Shown one piece after another: positions 7,236-14,686 of a stretch of DNA of 16,520 nt. Source of the stretch: Desulfobulbaceae bacterium UBA5173 (lineage in GTDB: Bacteria > Desulfobacterota > Desulfobulbia > Desulfobulbales > Desulfobulbaceae); assembly GCA_002413355.1 (NCBI GenBank), contig DHWV01000011.1, positions 1 through 16,520 on the forward strand. The letters run 5' to 3'. The position numbers and the translations under genes are program-made. Each line of letters begins with the position of its first letter. The stretch's first letter is position 1. The notes beneath the pieces were generated by a model. It was not told where the DNA came from, made no database searches, and saw nothing but the letters and a program-made list of their open reading frames with translations.

Positions 7236-9886
7236 TCGTTCCGAGAAGGTGTCCACTGGTCGGCGACAGGATCGTAAAGATACGGAAGTTCAAGCTGATA
7301 GTAAGAGCGTTCTCTGCATGTCAGCTTGTACAGTTCTTGGTTTCCGATTTTCTTAATTAAACTCAGGCTAGGGCTGCTGAGGTCTGAGACACGGGTAGCA
7401 GGATAGGCCGCGATGAAGATGCGTTTGTAATTCCGCTCCAGCCAGTCCATTTTTCGCTTCATGCCCGCCGTGCTGCTCAGGCTGCTCACTTTGCCGCTGA
7501 CATCCCGCGACAAGGCCATGAGACTTTCGTCTTTGGTCAATCCAAGACTATTGAGAAGATTCTGCACTTCCTTGTAATGCCGGAGGGCGGCAACGAGATC
7601 GTTGCGCTGTTCCGCCTCTGCCGCCGCGTTCAGCTCAACGCTGATTTCAATCATAGCGGCGGTTCTGCTGATTTTGCTCTCGGCACTGCGTTCCGGCTCC
7701 TCAAAAAGCTGCTGTTTATCTTTCAGCAGCGTCAAAGCCTGACGGTAGCCGCTAACCGCAATTGCATACTCCCCTTGACTGTATGCTTCGCCTGCTTGCG
7801 ACAGCCGCTGATAGAACTGTGATCGGGCCATCAGACTCTCCAGCTCCTGCCGTTTTTCCAGTGTGGCGGTTGCAGGATTCTTCTCCAGCAGCTCTTTTGC
7901 CCGGTTCAGTTGATCCAACAGCTCCTGCGAGCGGGAGCGGGCATTTTTAAAATTCTTTTTCGCCTGATCTATTTCCCAATAAAAGGCGGCATTGGTCAGT
8001 TTGCTGCTGACCAGCTCGCATTCATCAGGTGCGCAAAATTGCGAAGCCTTCTGGTACAATTTGGCCGCATTTTCCCAATCTCCTGCCTGTTCCGCTTTTT
8101 CAGCATTGGCCGAAGCCTCTTTCAGCCAGAGCTGCCGCGCCGTTTCTTTGAGACGCTTTGCTTCAGCGGGAAGAGAAACAGGGCTTGCCGCCAGCTCCGC
8201 CGCTTTTGCATACAGCTCCGCCGCCTCACTGAGACTGCTCTGCTTCAACGCCTCAGCTTGAGCAGCCATCTTGTCCAATTGCTCCCGCTTGTTTGCTTCC
8301 TCAAGTGGCAGCTCCTGCTCTTTGTATGTTCTTTTCCCTGCCTTTCCCTGTTTGAATTCTTCGGTTTCAAGCAGCGCGGCAATTTCGGTCTTCATGCGGC
8401 TTTTTTCCGACAAGGGCGTGAAGATAGTCTTCAGTCTGCTTGAGGCACTGTTCGCTTTCGCCTCGCCTTCCTGGTACTTTTTCTGCTTGATTAATGCCTG
8501 CGCCTCCTGCCAGTCCAGCCCCGCTTCCATCAAGACATTAGAGTCTCTGGTGTACACCAAACCTCCAGCAATGATCACCGCCGCAATGACCGCCGCCGCC
8601 GCAAAAGGCGCAACCGGAATCTCGCGCCGCAGCACCGACCGGCTGATTTTCGCCTTAGCCGTGGATACCTCTCTTTTCTCCTTTGGCGGCTCGGCTACTG
8701 GTTTCTCTTTCTTTTCCGTCTTCGGTTTGGGCGGTGGCGGAGCAGCCTTTTTTTTCTTTTCGTTTTCTGGAGGCGAGTCAACCTGCGGCTCTGCCTTTTC
8801 CTCTTTCAACGAAAAGGTGTCCAGCATGGATTGAGACTGCTGTAGCCTTCGGCCGATCTCCGCCAAACCCGGCGTGTCAACGGCAACCTTCTTTAGCTGT
8901 TCAAAAACCTTCCCTGCTTCTGGAAAATTATCTTCATCCTCCAGCATCTTCATCTCTTGAAGCAACTGATCGCACTGCGCTTGGGCTGCCTTGACCTTTT
9001 TTCGCAGCGGCTCGGCCTCCGGCAGGGACGCAGGCAGTTCAGCCAGCAACCGGGCGGCGATGGTCATCTCCCTGCGGTCAACATGCGCTCGAATTTCGCT
9101 CAGCTTGGAGCTGAAATCTTTCTGCTGAGGAGCCGCATCTTCCGGCTCGCCGATCTCCAGCCCCAGATCAAGGTCATCATGTGCGGCTGTCGAAGAATCG
9201 TCCAAACCAAGATCAAAATCTTCCTCCCCCTGCGCCGCATCCTCCTTTGTCTCCAGCTCAAGCGCATGATGAACAGGCTGGGCCGCCGCAAGTGCAGCGA
9301 TATCCTGCACCGCCTGCGGCGGCTCCAAGTCTAAAGACAGCCCGCCTTCCTGCTCTTCATAAGAGACTGTCTGCGTCAGGTCAATGTCTTCCAAGCCAAG
9401 ATCAAACTCATCCGCATCAGCCGCCACTGATGTCTCACCTTCCAATGTGTCAACAGGCAGTTCTGCTGCATGAGCGGCATACCAGTCTGCCGCTTCCTGA
9501 TTGAACGGATCTTCAAGACTGTATGCTTTGCCGCAAAGCATCTCCCCAATATGAGGAATCAGTTTGGCCAGCGACGGCTCCTGCTGCCAGCGCGAGGAGA
9601 TGCGCACAGCATCAGGATCAATGTCAGGATGAAAGGCAGGGGTCAGCGGTTTGACCGCAGGGGGAAAATGAGGATAGCCAAACGGCAGGGTGATCAGCAC
9701 AATATGCCGGGACACCTTGCGAATGCTGCCGTCCGCCTCTCTGACCAGCCCGGTCACATGGTATTCGATTTCGTAGCAATCGGGTGGCTCGCCTTCAGTA
9801 TGGACTAAGCGGATGCGCTGATACTGCGCAAGGATTTTTTTGACTCCCTCAAAATCGGTGGTCCGCTGATCAATTTGTGAAGCCAT
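7229..9886 (-). CDS. Membrane protein with N-terminal E2 (UBC)-like domain and long helical/coiled-coil periplasmic region
   Basis: About 885 residues from the ATG at 9886. A TTG at 9898 is in frame, but AGGGA precedes the ATG. Residues about 10-140 resemble a ubiquitin-conjugating E2 fold: a beta-meander (CYEIEYHVTGLV, HIVLITLPFGYPHFPPAV), LTPAFHPDIDPD in place of LTPxFHPNIDxxG, and the C-terminal helices PSLAKLIPHIGEML and DPFNQEAADWYAAH. The catalytic Cys expected about 10 residues after the HP pair is replaced (VRISSRW), so it should be inactive, like UEV proteins. Next come acidic linkers with three DLGL motifs, a helical part, a Lys/Pro-rich stretch (about 376-408), one transmembrane helix (about 424-445, preceded by Lys/Arg, so N-in), and about 430 Glu/Lys/Ala-rich residues that look like TPR-like or coiled-coil hairpins. 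I do not know its function. No ThiF (E1-like), JAB peptidase or ubiquitin-like gene is nearby. Confidence 0.8.
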   Translation of the reverse strand: MASQIDQRTTDFEGVKKILAQYQRIRLVHTEGEPPDCYEIEYHVTGLVREADGSIRKVSRHIVLITLPFGYPHFPPAVKPLTPAFHPDIDPDAVRISSRWQQEPSLAKLIPHIGEMLCGKAYSLEDPFNQEAADWYAAHAAELPVDTLEGETSVAADADEFDLGLEDIDLTQTVSYEEQEGGLSLDLEPPQAVQDIAALAAAQPVHHALELETKEDAAQGEEDFDLGLDDSSTAAHDDLDLGLEIGEPEDAAPQQKDFSSKLSEIRAHVDRREMTIAARLLAELPASLPEAEPLRKKVKAAQAQCDQLLQEMKMLEDEDNFPEAGKVFEQLKKVAVDTPGLAEIGRRLQQSQSMLDTFSLKEEKAEPQVDSPPENEKKKKAAPPPPKPKTEKKEKPVAEPPKEKREVSTAKAKISRSVLRREIPVAPFAAAAVIAAVIIAGGLVYTRDSNVLMEAGLDWQEAQALIKQKKYQEGEAKANSASSRLKTIFTPLSEKSRMKTEIAALLETEEFKQGKAGKRTYKEQELPLEEANKREQLDKMAAQAEALKQSSLSEAAELYAKAAELAASPVSLPAEAKRLKETARQLWLKEASANAEKAEQAGDWENAAKLYQKASQFCAPDECELVSSKLTNAAFYWEIDQAKKNFKNARSRSQELLDQLNRAKELLEKNPATATLEKRQELESLMARSQFYQRLSQAGEAYSQGEYAIAVSGYRQALTLLKDKQQLFEEPERSAESKISRTAAMIEISVELNAAAEAEQRNDLVAALRHYKEVQNLLNSLGLTKDESLMALSRDVSGKVSSLSSTAGMKRKMDWLERNYKRIFIAAYPATRVSDLSSPSLSLIKKIGNQELYKLTCRERSYYQLELPYLYDPVADQWTPSRNDQ

Positions 9887-9951
9887 ATTCCCTGCCAAAA
9901 GATGATGTCAATCTGATCCAAACTGCGGCGGCAGCTTGGCTGGTGAAAAAT

Positions 9952-9980
9952 ATTATAAAAGATTTTATTTGCTGCAACAA
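9952..9980 (-). promoter_or_regulatory. Promoter for the E2-like membrane protein gene
   Basis: On the minus strand a perfect -10 TATAAT (9957-9952) is preceded by TTGTTG (9980-9975) with a 17-base spacer. This places the transcription start about 60 bases before the ATG at 9886. The motif match is seen directly; activity is inferred. It is back to back with the yciO promoter. Confidence 0.6.
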
Positions 9981-10026
9981 GCAGCATTCCGGCAAAGTTC
10001 AAAAATTTTTCCTTGCCTGCGGCAGA

Positions 10027-10055
10027 TTGTTCTTTCCGCTTTTTCTGTGTACAAT
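10027..10055 (+). promoter_or_regulatory. Promoter for yciO
   Basis: TTGTTC (10027-10032) and TACAAT (10050-10055) are separated by 17 bases, about 40 bases before the yciO ATG. The -10 matches 5 of 6 consensus bases and the -35 only 3 of 6. It diverges from the promoter at 9952-9980, leaving about 46 bases between the two -35 elements. Confidence 0.5.
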
Positions 10056-10094
10056 GCCTGCGCAAAATGAAACCAGCGCAACGGAGCAGAACGA

Positions 10095-10709
10095 ATGGCA
10101 AAGGTGATGGAAATCAATCCGATCAATCCGCAGCAGCGGCTGATCGGCATGGCAGTGGATGTGCTGAAAAAAGGCGGGGTGATCTGCTATCCGACCGACA
10201 CCATGTACGGCATAGGCTGCGACATCTTCAATCAGAAGGCGGTCAAGCGGGTGCATGAAATCAAACAGCGGCCCAAGCACAAACCTTTTTCTTTCATGTG
10301 CGCCTCGCTGGCTGACATCAGCCAGTACGCCCATGTCAGTAGCCCGGCCTACCGCTTATTGCGACGGCATTTGCCCGGCCCTTATACGATGGTGCTGCCT
10401 GGCTCCAAACTGGTGCCGAACATCATGCTTACAAAACAGAAAACAGTCGGCATTAGGGTGCCACAGTCACCCATCTGTCTGGCATTGATTGAGCTGCTCG
10501 GCAACCCGGTGCTGAACACCAGCGCATTGAGGGAAGGAAATGAGGCTCCGGTTGATGCGTATGCGGTGGAGGAACTGTTCGGCGGACTGATTGATCTGAT
10601 CATTGATGGCGGCGAAGTTATTCCTGAACCGTCCACCGTAGTTTCTCTGGTCGATGAGCTGCCGGAAATTCTTCGCGCAGGCAAAGGGGACACCGCCCCA
10701 TTTCTATAG
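10095..10709 (+). CDS. yciO: YciO-type member of the Sua5/YrdC/YciO family
   Basis: A 204-residue protein of the Sua5/YrdC/YciO fold. Family members TsaC and Sua5 make threonylcarbamoyl-AMP for t6A modification of tRNA. YciO is a paralogue whose cellular role is less clear. The N-terminus (INPINPQQRLIGMAVDVLKKGGVICYPTDTMYGIGCDI) closely matches E. coli YciO, as do KQRPKHKPFSFMC, GPYTMVLPGS, KTVGIRVP, NPVLNTSA, STVVSLVDE and the ending GDTAPFL. The KxR and SxN-type nucleotide-binding positions of the family appear as KQRPKHK and LNTSA. A GGAG at 10083-10086 lies 8 bases before the ATG; a second in-frame ATG is 12 bases further on. It is a single-gene unit, converging on the propeller gene. It should not be taken as the essential TsaC without checking for a second copy. 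Confidence 0.92.
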   Translation: MAKVMEINPINPQQRLIGMAVDVLKKGGVICYPTDTMYGIGCDIFNQKAVKRVHEIKQRPKHKPFSFMCASLADISQYAHVSSPAYRLLRRHLPGPYTMVLPGSKLVPNIMLTKQKTVGIRVPQSPICLALIELLGNPVLNTSALREGNEAPVDAYAVEELFGGLIDLIIDGGEVIPEPSTVVSLVDELPEILRAGKGDTAPFL

Positions 10710-10728
10710 GGCGGCGTGTTGGTGACAA

Positions 10729-10750
10729 AGGCGGCTTTTTATGGCCGCCT
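10729..10750. terminator. Hairpin between convergent yciO and propeller genes
   Basis: AGGCGGC (10729-10735) pairs perfectly with GCCGCCT (10744-10750) around an 8-base loop. A smaller stem, CCGCCC/GGGCGG (10693-10698 and 10709-10714), spans the yciO stop. Neither has a full T-tract on the plus strand. On the minus strand the larger stem is followed by only TTT. It may end transcription from both sides, but it is not a textbook intrinsic terminator. Confidence 0.4.
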
Positions 10751-10793
10751 GAAAAAAACTCAGCCTTCCTTCTCATCCACACCTTTAAGCTGA

Positions 10794-11972
10794 CTACTTT
10801 CGTCGACCTTTCAGCAAGAGCAGCTTGTAAATTGGGAGCACATCCACTTGGTCGCAGGCATTGCCGATACCGTCTTTGTCCGTGTCCTTCTGGTCAGGAT
10901 TGTAGACTGCCGGACAGTTGTCCACAGAATCATCAACTCCGTCACCATCGTTATCTATAAATGGAGCACTTCCTTCCGCTTCATAGATCCGCAGGCTAGT
11001 CGGGAATGCAGCCAGTAAATAATTTCCAGTTTTATCAACAAACAGCTCGCTTGCCTCGTCGGTGCCAGCATATTCTTTCGTTTTCAGGAATGTCTCCGCA
11101 TTCCAGACATCAATATGTCCGCCGGTATGAACAGCATACGCTGTTTTTCCATCAGGACTGGTGACAATCTCACGTGGATAAGCACCTATTATCAACGTGC
11201 CCAAGATTCCCATGCCGTTTGCGTCAATTTGGGCTATGTCATATCCGCTGACAATTTCATTGCCACCGCCGACCGCATAATAAATATGCTTGCCGTTCTG
11301 AGTCAGCCAAAGGTCTTGCCCATTGCTGCCAAGGTCACCATGGCCGTTCCTCCATACCAATGTCGGTGCAGCTTCTGATACATCATATTTTGCCAAAGTT
11401 CCAGGAGACAACCCTTGATTGGCCACAAACAAGGTTCTGCCGTCAGGACTCATCTCCAGCATAGCCGAATAGCATTCAGAAGCCGCGCCGAAAGGTGCTG
11501 TTACCGCTCCAGTGGCAGGATTATACACCATAACCGAGCTGAAATTGCTGGATGCCGGAGCAGCATATATTCGTCCTGTGTAATCTATCTCCACATCTTG
11601 AGCTGACGAAGGCAAGGGTATCGGAGACTGGAGCGTTCTTGTTGTGAGGTCAACTACGGCAAGGCTGCTTGCACCTGCTATGGCCACATATAAGGTTTTG
11701 CCGTCACGGGAGACAGCCATGCCTCTCGGACTGCTGCCGACAAAGATGGAGCCTGACAGTTCCAGCGTATTCATGTCTAATATCGCCACAGAATTATTGC
11801 CTGTCACGGACATGTAAACAATATTTCTGGTTCTGTCTGCTACAAAGGAGTGCCCGACGAGGCTGAACTCTTTCACAATATCCCCTGGTGCGGAGACAGC
11901 ATATTCTGCTCCCAGCAGAAGCAGCAGTATTGCCAGCGCATTGCATTTAATTTTCCGGGGCACCATAGCCAT
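10794..11972 (-). CDS. Exported YncE-like beta-propeller with thrombospondin type 3 Ca-binding segment
   Basis: A 392-residue secreted protein. A basic N-terminus, a hydrophobic core (ALAILLLLLGA) and an AVSA-PG cleavage site form a signal peptide of about 28 residues. The body is a seven-bladed-type propeller of the YncE/40-residue YVTN family: VYMSVTGNNSVAILDMNT, SPRGMAVSRDGKTLYVA, EMSPDGRTLFVANQG, EIVTSPDGKTAYAVHTGG. Residues about 338-374 are a thrombospondin type 3 repeat (DNDGDGVDD, DNCPAVYNPDQ, DTDKDGIGNACD), which binds calcium and carries a Cys pair. The last 18 residues (..PIYKLLLLKGRRK) form a hydrophobic, then basic tail. AGGAG (11977-11981) is 4 bases before the ATG at 11972 and 10 before an in-frame ATG at 11966, so the start is uncertain by two codons. 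The ligand is unknown. Confidence 0.85.
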   Translation of the reverse strand: MAMVPRKIKCNALAILLLLLGAEYAVSAPGDIVKEFSLVGHSFVADRTRNIVYMSVTGNNSVAILDMNTLELSGSIFVGSSPRGMAVSRDGKTLYVAIAGASSLAVVDLTTRTLQSPIPLPSSAQDVEIDYTGRIYAAPASSNFSSVMVYNPATGAVTAPFGAASECYSAMLEMSPDGRTLFVANQGLSPGTLAKYDVSEAAPTLVWRNGHGDLGSNGQDLWLTQNGKHIYYAVGGGNEIVSGYDIAQIDANGMGILGTLIIGAYPREIVTSPDGKTAYAVHTGGHIDVWNAETFLKTKEYAGTDEASELFVDKTGNYLLAAFPTSLRIYEAEGSAPFIDNDGDGVDDSVDNCPAVYNPDQKDTDKDGIGNACDQVDVLPIYKLLLLKGRRK

Positions 11973-12000
11973 CCAACTCCTATGAGTGAAAAATAGAAAT

Positions 12001-12026
12001 TAGGGGCAATTACTGTATCACCCCTA
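12001..12026 (-). terminator. Possible intrinsic terminator after the carboxyltransferase gene
   Basis: TAGGGG (12001-12006) and CCCCTA (12021-12026) form a 6-base-pair stem with a 14-base loop. Read on the minus strand, it is followed by a T-rich run (ATTTCTATTTTTC). It lies 21 bases past the stop at 12047, in the gap before the propeller gene. The stem is short for a strong terminator. Confidence 0.45.
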
Positions 12027-12046
12027 TGTAGTTAATTCAGGTGGGA

Positions 12047-13951
12047 TTATTCTTTGGTATCAATCTTCACCAGCTTGTCCCCCGGCTGCACACTCTGCCC
12101 GACCTTGACGCTGACTGCCGCCACCACGCCCGCCGCCTCAGCAACGACCGGAGTCTGCATCTTCATCGCCTCAAGGACAATGAGCTGATCCCCGGCCGCC
12201 ACTTCCTGCCCTACCTTGACGCTCACCGCGCTGACATTGGCGGCAAAGGGGGCGCGGAAATCACCCGACTGGGCCAACTCCGCAATCTCCTCTTTTGACA
12301 GCTTGGCCGCAGCCGGAGCCGCGCCTGCCGGTTTGACCGGCTCGAACACATAGACCCGCTCGTGGTGGTCCACGTTGAGATAGACGTTGGTGTGGCCGCC
12401 CTCAGTCTTCTGCACCGGCCCGACCTCAATCAGGTGCTCCTTACCGAAATGATCCCGGAAGGTCATGGTCTCACCGAGCGGGAAGCCGCCCTGACGCAGG
12501 AAGATGGACGGCGGCAGCACGTAGGCCCTGCCGAACTCGGCCTCGAACTTATAGAAGTTGACCGCGTCATTCGGATGCTGGAGATAGATGACCAGCTGCT
12601 GCTCGGTCGGCTCATAGCCCAGCCGCTCGGCCAAGGTCTTGCGCTCCTGCTCAAGGTCCATGTCGCTGATCGCCTCAGCACCGCCCTGCTCGGCCAGCAC
12701 CTTGCGCCAGTCTTCGCCGAAGACCTTCTCGTAGATCCAGTCCGCAGGCTGATAGAAGGGGAAGGGGCCGTATTTGCCCAGCAGCAGGTTCTTCAGATCA
12801 CCGGAAGGCGACTCGTAGCGGCCATGCTGAACGTTGGAGACCGCCGTTGTCCACAGTATCTGCGAGCCAGGGGTAACGCTCCAGTAGTTGCCCAGCTCCT
12901 CCTGCACCGTGGGCAGCTCCTTGTGGAGAATGTCCGGCATCTTGTCGAGGAAGCCGCCTTTCGCCGCCTGCTCCAGACTCGAACCCATTGCTCCGCCGGG
13001 CAGCTTGTGAATCTGCACCGTGGGCTGGAAGCCCTTGATCTGCGACTCGAACTGCGCGTAATGCGGACGCTGGTCGCGGATAGCATCGGAGGCAGCAATC
13101 ACCGCCGCCTCGTCAATGCCGACCGCTGTCTTGCCGTGATCTTTCAGAGTCTGAATCACGGTCAGCACCGCAGGCGGGCCGTAGTAGCCGGTGAAAGCGT
13201 GGTCAGAGGCATCCACAATCTTGGCCCCGTTCAGCACCGCCTCAACGATCCGGCCTACGTCGTTGCCGTCGGTGTTGTGGCCATGATAGTGAATGATCAG
13301 GTCAGGATAGGCCTGTTTAATCGCGTTGACCAGCTCGCCGATGCGGCGCGGCGTGCCAAGGCCGCCGTGGTTCTTGATGCACAGCGTAATGTCCTCGCCG
13401 GTGACGGCAAGAATCTCGCCCACCTTAGCCACATAGTAGGCATCCGTGTGCTCCGGCCCGGTGGAGAAGCAGATGCACGGCTCATTGATCTTGCCCGCCT
13501 TGCCCACTTCCTCCAGCACGGCCTGCATGTTCGGCACATGGTTGAGGAAGTCGAAGGTGCGCCAGACATCCACGTACTTGGCAAACTCGCGCACGGTGAA
13601 GCGGATGACGTTGGCCGGGTAAGGCCGATAGCCGAACAAGTTCAAGCCCCGGCAGAGGGTCTGGAACATCGTGTTCGGCATGGCCTGCCGCAGCAGCTCC
13701 AGCTTGAGAAAGGGATCGACCTGCTTGCGGAGGATGTCCACATGCACCGAGGCACCGCCGGTGATCTCCAGCGAGAAATAGCCTGCCGCCTCGCGTGCTG
13801 GCGCGGCCAGCAGGTCGGTGTGGACCAGAATGCGGTTCTTGTAGTCCGACTGGGACATGTCCCGCGCCGTGTTGGTGATGTAATAGCCGTCGGCCTGGCG
13901 CAGCGCGGCCAGCACCGAGGCGGTGTCCATGTCTTGCGTGATTCGTGTCAT
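12047..13951 (-). CDS. Carboxyltransferase-biotinyl fusion protein, pyruvate carboxylase subunit B / oxaloacetate decarboxylase alpha-like
   Basis: A 634-residue biotin enzyme. Residues about 20-320 form the HMGL-like TIM barrel of carboxyltransferases, with RGLNLFGYRPYP, AKYVDVWRTFDFLN, a candidate carbamylated Lys193 (CIKNHGG) and an HxH metal pair (His223, His225). Residues about 330-530 are the conserved carboxylase (PYC/OADA) region, including HKLPGGAMGSS. The C-terminus (about 563-634) is a biotinyl domain with EAMKM, Lys597 being the biotin site, 37 residues from the end. An Ala/Pro-rich hinge (KPAGAAPAAAK) connects it. The usual DTTLRDAHQS reads NTARDMSQS here; the Arg, Asp and Gln positions survive, but the rest is altered. 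It could move CO2 between biotin and pyruvate/oxaloacetate as part of a two-subunit carboxylase, decarboxylase or transcarboxylase. No biotin carboxylase or membrane subunit gene is adjacent. ATG 13951 has only a weak AGG upstream. Confidence 0.85.
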   Translation of the reverse strand: MTRITQDMDTASVLAALRQADGYYITNTARDMSQSDYKNRILVHTDLLAAPAREAAGYFSLEITGGASVHVDILRKQVDPFLKLELLRQAMPNTMFQTLCRGLNLFGYRPYPANVIRFTVREFAKYVDVWRTFDFLNHVPNMQAVLEEVGKAGKINEPCICFSTGPEHTDAYYVAKVGEILAVTGEDITLCIKNHGGLGTPRRIGELVNAIKQAYPDLIIHYHGHNTDGNDVGRIVEAVLNGAKIVDASDHAFTGYYGPPAVLTVIQTLKDHGKTAVGIDEAAVIAASDAIRDQRPHYAQFESQIKGFQPTVQIHKLPGGAMGSSLEQAAKGGFLDKMPDILHKELPTVQEELGNYWSVTPGSQILWTTAVSNVQHGRYESPSGDLKNLLLGKYGPFPFYQPADWIYEKVFGEDWRKVLAEQGGAEAISDMDLEQERKTLAERLGYEPTEQQLVIYLQHPNDAVNFYKFEAEFGRAYVLPPSIFLRQGGFPLGETMTFRDHFGKEHLIEVGPVQKTEGGHTNVYLNVDHHERVYVFEPVKPAGAAPAAAKLSKEEIAELAQSGDFRAPFAANVSAVSVKVGQEVAAGDQLIVLEAMKMQTPVVAEAAGVVAAVSVKVGQSVQPGDKLVKIDTKE

Positions 13952-14035
13952 GACCTGTGTCCGTGATGGTGTTGAATTCGTGCGCCTTTGTTCAATATTT
14001 AGATGGCCGCGTGGAAATGTTCATAATTGGTTCTT

Positions 14036-14104
14036 CTGTAGATGCAGACCTATGTGCCTGCCCTTGTCCAGAAAATGGGCGGACACATAGGTCCGACCCT
14101 ACAG
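14036..14104. repeat. REP-like imperfect palindrome at the 3' end of the RAYT gene
   Basis: Two 28-base arms (14036-14063 and 14077-14104) match at 22 of 28 positions when one is reversed and complemented, around a 13-base loop. Both arms begin with CTGTAG on their own outward strand and share GACCTATGTG. The GGGCGGACACATAGGTCCG core belongs to the same motif family as the palindrome inside the RAYT frame. The outer end supplies the TAG stop of the RAYT gene (14099-14101). It would fold into a long stem and may be the RAYT substrate. Confidence 0.75.
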
Positions 14105-14644
14105 ATTTATCGGCACATGCAATTGATCAAATTGCCATTGCGCCGGATTATTTTGAATATATTTACGGATGCTGTTCAATTCCGCCTCATGTCTAATGAC
14201 ATGCTCCCAATAATTGCGTTGCCACAGTTTGCCGGGAAACGGCGGCCAGCCATGTTGTTTTACGCCACGGATATATTCATTGGTCGTCATTGTTTTAAAC
14301 CATTGTACAACATGCGCCAACCAATTTTCCGTAGGGGCAGACCTGTGTGTCTGCCCTAATTCACGCATATCCGTCCCTGCATTGACAACGATAAAATGGG
14401 CGTGATTCGGCATGATGATGAATTCGTCGCATTGAAGGTCTGCAAATTTGTTTTCCAATTCACCAAACCATTGCATGGCCATCCTGCCCGCCTCATTCCA
14501 TTGCATATTACCGTCAACAATTTCACCAAACAGGCATTCGCGGTTCTGTGCGCAAATGGTGACGAAATACGCCCCGGCCTGCGAATAATCATATCTCTTC
14601 AGGCGGATTGAACGGCGATGATGAATGGCCTGGTCGTATTGCAT
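14099..14644 (-). CDS. rayT: REP-associated tyrosine transposase (RAYT, Y1/TnpA_REP family)
   Basis: A 181-residue Y1-type single-strand transposase, a relative of IS200/IS605 TnpA that acts on REP palindromes. Visible signatures: HHRRSIRLKRYDYSQAGAYFVTICAQNR at the N-terminus; EFIIMPNHAHFIV with the metal-binding HxH (81-83); WQRNYWEHVIRHEAEL; and the catalytic Tyr within IRKYIQNNP (Tyr162). The length is normal for the family, and no frameshift or lost catalytic residue is seen, so it could be active. Residues 97-105 (GQTHRSAPT) are encoded by a palindrome of the same family as those flanking the gene. The stop codon is provided by the downstream palindrome. No Shine-Dalgarno is seen before the ATG. 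RAYTs are usually single-copy, vertically kept genes rather than selfish elements. Confidence 0.92.
   Translation of the reverse strand: MQYDQAIHHRRSIRLKRYDYSQAGAYFVTICAQNRECLFGEIVDGNMQWNEAGRMAMQWFGELENKFADLQCDEFIIMPNHAHFIVVNAGTDMRELGQTHRSAPTENWLAHVVQWFKTMTTNEYIRGVKQHGWPPFPGKLWQRNYWEHVIRHEAELNSIRKYIQNNPAQWQFDQLHVPINL
14331..14358. repeat. REP-like palindrome inside the RAYT reading frame
   Basis: GGGCAGAC (14335-14342) and GTCTGCCC (14349-14356) form a perfect 8-base-pair stem with a 6-base loop. A flanking GTAG/CTA extends it with one bulged G. The sequence family matches the palindrome at 14036-14104. It falls in the linker between the HxH and Tyr halves of the transposase and adds codons without breaking the frame. 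Confidence 0.75.
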
Positions 14645-14686
14645 CTAATAATTGATGTAAATAACCATTTCATCTGCCGCCATTCC

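Noticed and set aside
7910..8834. Two plus-strand open frames (177 and 187 codons)
   Set aside because: They are antisense to the Glu/Lys/Ala-rich E2-like membrane protein. Their Phe/Ser/Leu-rich runs are mirror images of Lys/Glu/Ala codons, with no family resemblance or start signal.
7229..9886. A bacterial ubiquitin-like conjugation or defence (Bil/CBASS-type) operon
   Set aside because: The E2-like domain lacks the catalytic Cys, and no E1-like, JAB, ubiquitin-like, cyclase or effector gene is adjacent. The neighbours are yciO and a nickel-protein pair.
10693..10714. Hairpin CCGCCC/GGGCGG at the yciO stop as an intrinsic terminator
   Set aside because: No T-tract follows on either strand, and part of the stem lies inside the coding sequence.
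12362..13966. 534-codon open frame on the plus strand
   Set aside because: It lies wholly antisense to the biotin carboxyltransferase gene, whose motifs are unmistakable. Its Arg/Val/Leu-rich composition is what GC-rich codons give in the opposite frame.
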